Of a DNA stretch of 13,631 nucleotides, positions 6,503 to 12,548 are shown in pieces. The position numbers were made by a program, and so were the translations under genes. The notes under the pieces are model-generated. The model saw nothing but the letters and a program-made list of their open reading frames with translations. It had not been told where the DNA came from and made no database searches. Position 1 is the stretch's first letter. The number at the start of each line of letters is the position of its first letter. Source of the stretch: Kiloniellales bacterium (lineage in GTDB: Bacteria; Pseudomonadota; Alphaproteobacteria; Kiloniellales; JAKSDN01); NCBI GenBank assembly GCA_022360075.1, contig JAKSDN010000805.1, positions 1 through 13,631 on the forward strand. Direction: 5' to 3'.

Positions 6503-7066
6503 TCAACCGTTCACCGCGTTTATGTGCCAGCGCGTCTGGCCGTTCTTTGGGGGCGTCAGAAAAACCAAATCCGCGCTACTGATCGAGGTGGTCATATCCA
6601 TCTCGAAACCGAAATGCTGGCACAGCACGCGAAACACGCCGGAGTGCGCGATCACGAGCACGGGCGAAGGACCAGAGATCGATCGCATTGCGGCCACCAC
6701 GCGGGCCGAGAAGGCTTCCAGGGTCTCGACGCTCTCCGGATTTGGCGTGCGGGGACGTTCGGATTTGGGCCTGCCCTCATAGATGCCCCAACGCCGCTCC
6801 ATGAGGCCCGGCAGAGGGTATCTGGGCGCCCCGGTCAGAACCGAGACGATCGACGCCGTCGTCCAGGCCCTCTGGAGCGGGCTGGCGTAGATCGATCCGA
6901 GGTCGTGACCGATCATGCGCTGCCCGGCGTCCTCAGCGGTCTTGCGTCCCGTCGCGCTCAACGCCGTATCCACCTGACCCTGTAGAATGCCCGCCTGGCT
7001 CTCTCGCGTCTCGCCATGACGCAAGAAATAGAAAGGCGAAACGTCGAACACAAAGTCGGAACCCAT
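6503..7066 (-). CDS. Histidine phosphatase (phosphoglycerate mutase-like) family protein
   Basis: A cytoplasmic phosphohydrolase or mutase of the histidine phosphatase superfamily, 187 residues from the chosen start. The catalytic RHGE sits at residues 16-19 (FYFLRHGETR), the conserved Arg of SPLQRAW at 66, the acid in LMERRWGIYEG at about 90, and the second catalytic His in IAHSG at 141. I chose the ATG at 7064-7066 because AGAGGG lies six bases before it; an upstream in-frame start at 7147 would add 27 residues without family resemblance. Members act on phosphosugars, phosphoglycerates, cobalamin precursors and others, so the substrate is open. A 2,3-bisphosphoglycerate-related function is tempting because a 2-phosphoglycerate kinase-like gene is nearby, but it is unproven. 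It lies 131 bp upstream of the FNR-box operon in the same direction. Confidence 0.9.
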   Translation of the reverse strand: MGSDFVFDVSPFYFLRHGETRESQAGILQGQVDTALSATGRKTAEDAGQRMIGHDLGSIYASPLQRAWTTASIVSVLTGAPRYPLPGLMERRWGIYEGRPKSERPRTPNPESVETLEAFSARVVAAMRSISGPSPVLVIAHSGVFRVLCQHFGFEMDMTTSISSADLVFLTPPKNGQTRWHINAVNG

Positions 7067-7398
7067 CGTGCGCCCTCTACTCGTGAAATCGCGACCTTGT
7101 GGGCCGATCCCAGCGACAAGCGAGATGATCGCGTGCCCCGAACCCACTCCCGGGCGTCGAACTCGGCCTTCGCCGGTGCAATCTGAGTACCCCGTCCGCG
7201 CTCACGTTACTGCGACGAAGAGGAGTTTTGTACCCTTCGGCTTAAGGGATGTCGCATTTGGTCCTCCGAACATCAAAGCCTGGCGCACCCCACGGCCCGA
7301 ATCTCGAAATTCGACCTGCCAAGCCCGGCGTAGATGCAACAAATGGCATCGGCTGATCTGGAAACGCTGTGCTTGGGGGGCGAAGAGCTGGTTGCCCC
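7067..7398. other. Intergenic stretch between phosphatase gene and IS left end
   Basis: About 330 bp with no gene I can support. It should contain the phosphatase promoter. The only coding-like hint is a 23-codon frame at 7334-7405 that ends inside the IS end, too short to call. Confidence 0.5.
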
Positions 7399-7423
7399 GA
7401 CCTGAGCCCGGTTTTCCCTCCAG

Positions 7424-8327
7424 TCATAAGTAGAGCCCATGCTGGTTTAGGCGCTGGTGGGCCGGCTGTGCAATGGGGTGGATCGTGGAGCCGCCATCGA
7501 GCTCAAGCGATCTGCCCCATTGCCTGGCAAACTCGGTCGGTGTCAGGTTGGCCAGGCTCGAATGCGGCCGTGACCGGTTGTGGTCGTTTCGCCAATCCTC
7601 GAGTACGGCTTTGGCCTCTGCCAGCGAAGTAAAGAGCGTCTCGTTGAGACACTCGTCCCGCAAGCGACCGATGAAACTCTCGACGAATGCGTTCTGCTGC
7701 GGCCCTCACCCTGAGCCAGTCGAAGGGGCCTGGCGCGATGGTGTGCCAGTCTACTGATACTGACCATTCCTGGCTCCACTTAAGGATCGCCGTCGAAGTC
7801 AGCTCGCTGCCGTTGTCGGACACGCAGGCCTTGGGCTTGCCGCGCCGCGCGATGATCGCATTGAGCTCGCGCGCAACCCGCACGCCGGGCAAGGAGGTGT
7901 CGGGCACCAGAGCCAGGCATTCGCGGGTGAAGTCATCGACCACGGCCAGGATCCGAAAGCATCGCCCGTCGGTGAAGGCGTCCGAGGCGAAGTCGAGTGA
8001 CCAGCGCTGGTTCGGCGCCTCGGGTAGGGCCATCGGCCGGCGCGTGCCCCGGCGCTTCTCCTCGCGATAGATCCGCCGGAAACGCTTGTGGTTCACATGA
8101 AGGCCCTCGCGGCCCAGCAGAACCTGCAGACGACGATAGCCGAAGCGCCGGCGTGCCTCCGCCAGCTCCCGAATGCGCTGTCGCAAAGCCGGATCGTCCG
8201 ACCGCAAGGCGCGATAGCGCACCGAGCAACGGTCAGCCCCGACGATCGAGCAGGCCCCCCGCTGGCTGATCCCGTGAGCCTCACAGGCATAGGCCACCGC
8301 GGTGCGCTGAGCGGCGGGCCCTACCAC
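7424..8327 (-). pseudogene. IS3-family transposase OrfB, frame-broken
   Basis: OrfB is the DDE integrase-type catalytic half of the IS3 transposase. From 8327 the frame has the helical HTH_21-like region (FGYRRLQVLLGREGL), then the rve core with catalytic Asp in WSLDFASD and Asp in VSDNGSE. After WHTIAPG the frame leaves the family. The rest (NAFVESF, then RLRDECLNETLF, RPHSSLANLTPTEF) continues in another frame down to the stop at 7424. That part carries the third catalytic residue, the Glu of FVESF. The cause is a 28-base segment at 7700-7727 where about 6 bases (a KP dipeptide) are expected. In an intact element OrfB would be made as an OrfAB fusion by -1 slippage at the A5G run (complement of 8327-8335). 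Confidence 0.88.
7700..7727 (-). repeat. Short dispersed-repeat-like insert inside orfB
   Basis: On the minus strand it reads CCCTTCGACTGGCTCAGG followed by GTGAGGGCCG. From memory, CCTTCGACxxGCTCAGG-type sequences are short repeats scattered through many proteobacterial genomes. It interrupts the codons between IAPG and QQNAF, changes frame and separates the second Asp from the catalytic Glu. Confidence 0.65.
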
Positions 8328-8607
8328 CTTTTTGCGTTCAGGTCCTTGAGAACCGCATTGTCCAGCATGGCCTCCGCCAAGAGCTTCTTCAGCTTCGCGT
8401 TCTCGTCTTCCAAGGCCTTCAGACGGCGCGCGTCGGAGACCTCAAGGCCGCCGTACTTGGCCTTCCATTTGTAGAACGTCCCCTCGCTGATCCCGTGCCG
8501 GCGGCAAACATCTGCCGTCCTCTGGCCAGCTTCCGGCGCTTCGCGCGCTGCGGCGCAGCCTTCAGAATCCCGACAATCTGTTCCTCGCTGAACCGTGAGC
8601 GCTTCAT
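8321..8607 (-). pseudogene. IS3-family transposase OrfA, frame-broken near its N-terminus
   Basis: OrfA supplies the DNA-binding helix-turn-helix and leucine zipper. The N-terminus MKRSRFSEEQIVGILK starts at the ATG at 8605-8607. The family sequence then resumes in another frame as EAGQRTADVCRRHGISEG, TFYKWKAKYGGLEV and the zipper ALEDENAKLKKLLAEAMLDNA, ending at the stop at 8321-8323. A 26-base GC-rich segment at 8534-8559 stands where about 6 bases are expected and causes the shift. The end (LNAKRW) overlaps orfB, with a slippery A5G run as in other IS3 elements. Confidence 0.85.
8534..8559 (-). repeat. GC-rich palindromic insert inside orfA
   Basis: The 26 bases hold two adjacent small dyads: GCGCTTCGCGC at about 8536-8546 and GCTGCGGCGCAGC at 8547-8559 (arms GCTGCG and CGCAGC). 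It lies exactly between the family codons for ILK and EAG and breaks the frame. Confidence 0.55.
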
Positions 8608-9023
8608 AGGTCCGTCTCCCTCTCATGCGACGCACTCTACATCTTCCTGGAGGAGTTCCAGGGGCTCAGGTCACCCGGGCCAAGGGTATGACTTCAGACT
8701 GAACTGTGACCGCCGCGCTCAGATGAGAGGTAGTCAGGCCCACCAATGAGTATCAACCGAGAACAGCGCTCACCCGTCTTGTTTGCAGTTGGTTTGCAAA
8801 TGCCGGAAAGAGCGGGTTGCGTTCCCGCTCCGTTCGAAACCGGGTGAAAGCTAGGTCCTTGAAATGGCGGTGCAGAGAGTCTCGAGCGAACCCGTCTCTG
8901 CCGAAACTCCTGTTTAGCAGGGACAATAGAGGGAATTTCTCAAATCTGCGCCCCAATGATGCCCTGACCAGCCGCATAGCCCCCTGATTTTCTTGGCATT
9001 TGCCATCGAATTCCCTACTCAAT

Positions 9024-9079
9024 GGAACAGGGAAATTTCTGGACGGAACTGGGAAGTTCAGATCGGGAGCAAGGAATTC
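9024..9079. repeat. Three degenerate 20-21 bp tandem repeats
   Basis: GGAACAGGGAAATTT (9024-9038), GGAACTGGGAAGTTC (9045-9059) and GGGAGCAAGGAATTC (9065-9079) recur at 21- and 20-bp spacing. In translation they give repeats such as NGTGKF and DGTGKF. I recall similar GAACAGGGAA-type arrays in alphaproteobacterial intergenic DNA but do not know their function. Confidence 0.55.
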
Positions 9080-9099
9080 GCTTGCCACGTGGGCATGCC

Positions 9100-9140
9100 G
9101 CCGTAAGGAACCCGCGGGTTCAAATCCCGGGCGCGCAGCC
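9100..9140 (+). other. tRNA T-arm-like fragment
   Basis: GCGGGTTCAAATCCCG is a typical T-stem and T-loop (four of five stem pairs), followed by a GC-rich acceptor-like stretch. There is no matching 5' acceptor, D-arm or anticodon arm upstream, and no CCA. It resembles the tRNA 3' pieces left at integration sites rather than a working tRNA. Confidence 0.3.
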
Positions 9141-9406
9141 GTCGATATCAGCAGAGGCTTTTCCAAGCAGCGGCATAGAGCGCCAAGCCGACCCAAGAAT
9201 TCATCCAAATGGCGGAATTCAGCCATCCGCAGCTATCCCTTGGATATGCGCCAACGGATCTGCCTATTGATCAGACTGCGGACGCCTAGCCGGTGCCGCT
9301 CACGAGATCCAATCTCATAAGAACGGATTGAACCCGAGCCTGAATCTTCACTCTGGCTTGTTACCTACCACAGCTGACGAAACCATCCACGGTCTGTCAT
9401 TGAAAC

Positions 9407-9438
9407 GCAACATAATTGGGCTAGCCCAATTATGTTGC
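9407..9438. promoter_or_regulatory. Perfect 32-bp palindrome, candidate operator of the GntR/HutC regulator
   Basis: GCAACATAATTGGGCT followed by its exact reverse complement, with no spacer, centred on CTAG. The core TGGGCTAGCCCA differs from the DasR-type operator core TGGTCTAGACCA (HutC subfamily of GntR) by one symmetric base pair. It ends 39 bp before the start codon of the solute-binding protein gene, the first gene of an operon that also encodes a HutC-type regulator. Confidence 0.7.
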
Positions 9439-9477
9439 TGATGGTACCTTCTCTCAAACCAACACAGGGAGCCTGAC

Positions 9478-10299
9478 ATGCGATTTCCATCCGTCTTTCG
9501 TGCGAACCTTCTCGCCCTCGCCAGCCTCGTTTCTCTCAGCCTCGCCACGCCGGTACCTGCTCAAGAGGTATCGGGGCTCGGCATCGAAGAAATCCTTAAG
9601 CGGGGAAAACTCATAGCGGCGGTTCAGACACAGGGACCTCCGGTGAGCTTCGTCAACCGGGATGGCGCTCGGGTCGGCCACGCGATCGATCTTGTAAAAC
9701 TGATGGCCGAAGACATGGGCGTCGAACTTGAGATGCGCGATTTCGACTTCCGCGGCCTTATTCCCGCTGCCGTGGCAGGGCAGGTCGACATCATTGCGGC
9801 AGACATGGCGCCAACGCCGTCGCGCTCGCTTCAGCTCAGTTTCTCCAATGAGTTCTATGCCGAACCGGTGGTTCTCTATGCCCAGCGCGAAAGCGGCTTC
9901 AGCAAAGCCGAGGAGCTCAATCGCAGCGGCCTATCGATTGCTGTTGCTCAAGGCTCGGCCAACCGCCGCATTCTCGAACGGGACTTCCCCGAAGCGGCGA
10001 TTGTCGAGCTTGCCGGCGGCGGGCCTGCTCTCGCTCAAGCGGCGGCAGCCGACCGGGTCGACGCGGTCATCAACACGAGGTCGTCAGCGCGTGCCAACAT
10101 AGAGAGCTACGGTAAGGAGTTCATGCTGCTGGAAGGCGAACTCTACGTCTGGCCCGAGTCGTTCGCCGTCCGTCCCGAGCGCCTGCATCTTCTGAACTGG
10201 ATCAACAATTGGCTCTATTGGAAGAGGCGGGACGGTGTGCTCGACGAACTGGCCAGCTACTGGCGCGCCGGAAACGCATGGCGCAAAGACCACATGTAG
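9478..10299 (+). CDS. Periplasmic solute-binding protein of a polar amino acid-type ABC transporter (SBP_bac_3)
   Basis: This periplasmic receptor has 273 residues. A signal peptide occupies residues 1-28 (basic FRAN, hydrophobic LLALASLVSLSL, cleavage near VPA-QE). The mature part shows the family-3 fold: ILKRGKLIAAVQTQGPPVSF, then GHAIDLVKLMAEDMGVELE and a domain-1 segment LIPAAVAGQVDIIAADMAPTPSR, with SIAVAQGSANRRI marking the second lobe. The common ligand Arg after the TxxR-type segment is represented by PTPSRSLQLSFSNEFY. The start ATG has AGGGAG (9466-9471) six bases before it. It heads the transporter operon, with a hairpin separating it from the permeases. Ligand class (amino acid or related acid) cannot be fixed; the enolase-family neighbour hints at a carboxylate or hydroxy acid. 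Confidence 0.92.
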   Translation: MRFPSVFRANLLALASLVSLSLATPVPAQEVSGLGIEEILKRGKLIAAVQTQGPPVSFVNRDGARVGHAIDLVKLMAEDMGVELEMRDFDFRGLIPAAVAGQVDIIAADMAPTPSRSLQLSFSNEFYAEPVVLYAQRESGFSKAEELNRSGLSIAVAQGSANRRILERDFPEAAIVELAGGGPALAQAAAADRVDAVINTRSSARANIESYGKEFMLLEGELYVWPESFAVRPERLHLLNWINNWLYWKRRDGVLDELASYWRAGNAWRKDHM

Positions 10300-10315
10300 C
10301 TAGCCTCTTATGGCT

Positions 10316-10345
10316 CTGCGGCGGACTGTCTTTGGTCCGCCGCAG
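10316..10345 (+). terminator. Hairpin between binding-protein and permease genes
   Basis: Perfect 11-bp arms CTGCGGCGGAC and GTCCGCCGCAG flank an 8-base loop. No T-run follows, so it probably stabilises the 3' end of the upstream message or gives partial termination. That is a known way for ABC operons to make more binding protein than permease. Confidence 0.65.
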
Positions 10346-10368
10346 CGGTTCTGCTTCAAGGCGCCCGG

Positions 10369-11067
10369 ATGTTCGACTGGCTCGTCCCCTACTATAATTT
10401 CCGCGTCGTCGGCTCCTACGGCGAGGCATTTCTGGCGGGCTTCGCTCTGACGATCTGGGTATCCGGGATCGCCCTACTGATTGCTCTCGCCCTCGGAACA
10501 GCCATAGCCGCGTTGCGCACATATGGACCGCGGTCGGCGGACCACGTGTTGGGGTTTTACGTGCAGACAATCCGGTCGACGCCCCTCCTGGTACAGCTCT
10601 ATCTCATCTACTACGCGCTCGGTCCAATCCCGGGCGTCGGACGCCTGACGGCCCTACAGGCGGGTATCATTGCCCTCGGATTGAACGAGGCGGCCTATTT
10701 CAGCGAGATCATCCGTGCGGGACTCAAATCTGTCGGCAAGGGGCAAATCGATGGAGCTCGGGCCCTTGGTCTGACGACTTTTCAGATGATCAGGCTGGTG
10801 GTCCTGCCACCCGCCATCTCGCGAACGGCCGCACCGCTCATCGGGCAAACAGCGATGCTCATAAAGGATTCCTCCGTCGTCAGCTTTGTGGGCGTCATTG
10901 AATTGACGGGGGTGGGGCTGAAACTGATGAGCGAGCGGCTCTTGCCCAATGAGGGCTTTCTTACCGTTGCCGCCGGTTACCTGGCGATATACCTCGTGTC
11001 GCTTTACTTCGTGAGACGCTACACGCCTCCGGAAACGCGCCGCCAAGCCGAGAGTCGGTCATGGTAG
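10369..11067 (+). CDS. ABC transporter permease, polar amino acid (His/Glu/Gln/Arg/opine) type
   Basis: An inner-membrane permease subunit of 232 residues with about five hydrophobic segments, the usual size for HisM/GlnP-type proteins. The N-terminal permease signature is present (GFALTIWVSGIALLIALALG, then QTIRSTPLLVQLYLIYYAL). The EAA loop that docks the ATPase covers about residues 113-150 (EIIRAGLKSVGKGQIDGARALG, ending LVVLPPAI). Later segments include LIKDSSVVSFVGVIELTG, typical of the family. The start ATG has AAGG about seven bases upstream. The gene overlaps the second permease by 7 bp, so the two are translationally coupled and most likely form a heterodimeric channel with the preceding binding protein. 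Confidence 0.93.
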   Translation: MFDWLVPYYNFRVVGSYGEAFLAGFALTIWVSGIALLIALALGTAIAALRTYGPRSADHVLGFYVQTIRSTPLLVQLYLIYYALGPIPGVGRLTALQAGIIALGLNEAAYFSEIIRAGLKSVGKGQIDGARALGLTTFQMIRLVVLPPAISRTAAPLIGQTAMLIKDSSVVSFVGVIELTGVGLKLMSERLLPNEGFLTVAAGYLAIYLVSLYFVRRYTPPETRRQAESRSW

Positions 11068-11729
11068 AGGCTTGGATCGACATCTTGTCCGTCCTCTCTT
11101 CAGGGCTTATGACCACTATTCAGCTCTCGCTTGTGACGCTGCTGGTTGGCACGGTCTTCGGCCTCGCTCTCGGTTTGGTACGGGCTCTGAACGTCACGCA
11201 CTTGGCAAAGGCGGTCGGCGTTTTTGTTCATTTGATCCGCGGAACCCCGTTCCTCGTGCAACTCTTCATCGTCTACTTTGTGCTGCCACGCACGGGGCTG
11301 ACGTTCTTCCAGATGAGCCCCTACGTGGCGGGCGTGCTGGCTCTCAGCGTCTACACGACGGCGTACGCCGCCGAAATCGCCAGGGCGGGATTCGAAGCCG
11401 TACCACAAGGCCAACTCGATGCCGCGAAGGCGCTCGGCATGTCCTTGCCCCAGCGTTTGCTGCTTGTCGTCTTCCCGCAAGCGTTGCGTCTCATGATACC
11501 GCCGGCCGGCGGACTCTATGTGGTCATCGTCAAGAGCACCTCCATACTTTCGGTGGTCGGTCTGACCGAGCTCGTCCGAACTGGCGAGGTGTTGGCGCTG
11601 CGTCTGCCGCAGGACATGCCGCTGATTTACCTCTGCGTGGCGGGTTGCTACTTCGTCTTCTGCTTCCCGATGTTGACGCTCATCCGCCGAGCCGAAAAGC
11701 GGATCGCCGGTTCCATCGAGGGGCTTTAA
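11061..11729 (+). CDS. ABC transporter permease, second subunit, polar amino acid type
   Basis: The second membrane subunit has 222 residues and is homologous to the preceding one. It has the same architecture: MTTIQLSLVTLLVGTVFGLA, HLIRGTPFLVQLFIVYFVLP, an EAA loop at about residues 105-143 (EIARAGFEAVPQGQLDAAKALG, ending LLVVFPQALR) and IVKSTSILSVVGLTELVR. Its ATG lies within the end of the upstream gene (7-bp overlap), a strong sign of a coupled pair. No gene for the expected ATP-binding subunit follows; the next gene, 18 bp after the stop, is the regulator. The ATPase must be beyond the right edge, elsewhere in the genome, or shared with another system. Confidence 0.93.
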   Translation: MVEAWIDILSVLSSGLMTTIQLSLVTLLVGTVFGLALGLVRALNVTHLAKAVGVFVHLIRGTPFLVQLFIVYFVLPRTGLTFFQMSPYVAGVLALSVYTTAYAAEIARAGFEAVPQGQLDAAKALGMSLPQRLLLVVFPQALRLMIPPAGGLYVVIVKSTSILSVVGLTELVRTGEVLALRLPQDMPLIYLCVAGCYFVFCFPMLTLIRRAEKRIAGSIEGL

Positions 11730-11747
11730 TGTGAGAGGGCTTTCATT

Positions 11748-12500
11748 TTGACGGCTCGAGCAAGAACTCGCGCGTCGGACTCGGTCGTGGAGCAAATCCG
11801 CGACCTGATAGACGATCTGGCAGAGTCCGGTGCGCTTGCGGACCGGGGCCGCCTGCCGTCTGAGCGGGTGATCACCGAGCGGATCGGCTGCGCGCGTATG
11901 ACCGTGCGGACAGCGCTCTGGCAGCTTGAGGCCGAAGGCATGGTCTTCAGGGCAAATCGGTCGGGCTGGTACCTCAGTCCACCGCGGCTGCAATACGACC
12001 CGACGCGGGATGTGAGCTTCACCGAGACGGCGATCCGGCAAGGGCGGAAACCGGACTCGATCGTTCTTTCGGTCGAGGAAACACGGGCTGACCACGTCGT
12101 TGCCGCGAACCTCGGCGTGAATAAAGGCAGGCGGATCGTCTTCATTGTCCGAACCCGTCTCCTCGACGATCGCCCGGTCTTTGTCGAGAGATCGCACGTC
12201 CTTGCCAACCGCTGCCCGGGACTCGCTAAGATCGCGAGTTCCGAGGTGTCGCTGGCACGTCTGTACGAGCGGGAATATGGACTGACTATCCGTCGGCAGC
12301 AGATTGTCATGCACCCGACGGCACTGTCAGAGGATGATGCGCAGGCCCTTCGGGTCTCACCGGGCACGCCGGGACTGCACCTGCGACGCCTCAGCGCGGA
12401 CCAGAACGGTCTGCTCTTCAGCTTCGATGTGGAGGCCTGGGCTCACCACGCGTTGGCGATCAATATCCGGCCTCGCGCGACCGGCGACGGGAATGCGTAG
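11748..12500 (+). CDS. GntR family transcriptional regulator, HutC/UTRA subfamily
   Basis: This protein of 250 residues binds DNA through an N-terminal winged helix-turn-helix (about residues 10-77: DSVVEQIRDLID, RLPSERVITERIGCARMTVRTAL, ending in the wing FRANRSGWYL). It senses a small molecule through a UTRA domain (about 95-240: VFIVRTRLLDDRPVFVERSHV, then GTPGLHLRRLSADQNG). LPSER is the usual GntR signature. The start is a TTG at 11748, supported by GAGAGGG (11733-11739) eight bases before it; there is no ATG in a suitable place, and an in-frame GTG at 11787 would cut into the domain. It lies 18 bp after the permease stop and is probably in the same operon. The candidate operator is the palindrome at 9407-9438, so repression of its own operon released by the substrate is the simplest model. 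Confidence 0.92.
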   Translation: MTARARTRASDSVVEQIRDLIDDLAESGALADRGRLPSERVITERIGCARMTVRTALWQLEAEGMVFRANRSGWYLSPPRLQYDPTRDVSFTETAIRQGRKPDSIVLSVEETRADHVVAANLGVNKGRRIVFIVRTRLLDDRPVFVERSHVLANRCPGLAKIASSEVSLARLYEREYGLTIRRQQIVMHPTALSEDDAQALRVSPGTPGLHLRRLSADQNGLLFSFDVEAWAHHALAINIRPRATGDGNA

Positions 12501-12548
12501 CGTGTCCGGCAATACCCTCGGCATCAAACCCGAGGTAGGAGAGCACAA

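Larger units (their letters stand above)
7399..8672 (-). mobile_element. IS3-family insertion sequence (IS407-like group), degenerate
   Basis: The element is about 1.27 kb, normal for IS3, with two overlapping transposase frames on the minus strand. The ends show an 11-bp perfect terminal inverted repeat, GACCTGAGCCC at 7399-7409 against its complement at 8662-8672. Looser similarity continues inward (CTCCAG and GTAGAG on both sides). The precise outer bases are uncertain by a few positions. I could not find a matching target duplication on either side, which suggests decay or recombination between copies. Both transposase genes are broken, so the copy cannot move on its own. Confidence 0.85.
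8673..9477. other. Gene-poor stretch between IS and ABC operon
   Basis: About 800 bp without a supported gene. The longest open frames (8753-9226 minus, 9000-9320 plus) overlap each other, are Arg-rich and run through repeat and tRNA-like sequence. It contains degenerate repeats at 9024-9079, a tRNA T-arm-like fragment at about 9100-9140 and the 32-bp palindrome at 9407-9438, and should contain the ABC operon promoter. It looks like remnant mobile or integration-site DNA. Confidence 0.55.

Noticed and set aside
7334..7405. A 23-codon plus-strand frame ending inside the IS end
   Set aside because: Coding-like composition, but too short, no ribosome site and no family; could at most be a tail of a disrupted gene.
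9083..9140. A complete tRNA gene
   Set aside because: Only the T-arm is convincing; the acceptor, D and anticodon arms cannot be folded from the flanking sequence.
8753..9226. A 157-codon minus-strand frame in the gap after the IS
   Set aside because: It runs through degenerate repeats and a tRNA-like fragment and overlaps an equally poor plus-strand frame.
11100..12314. A 404-codon open frame on the minus strand
   Set aside because: Antisense to the second permease and GntR genes, whose families are unmistakable; its composition (His/Arg/Asp-rich) is that of a shadow frame.
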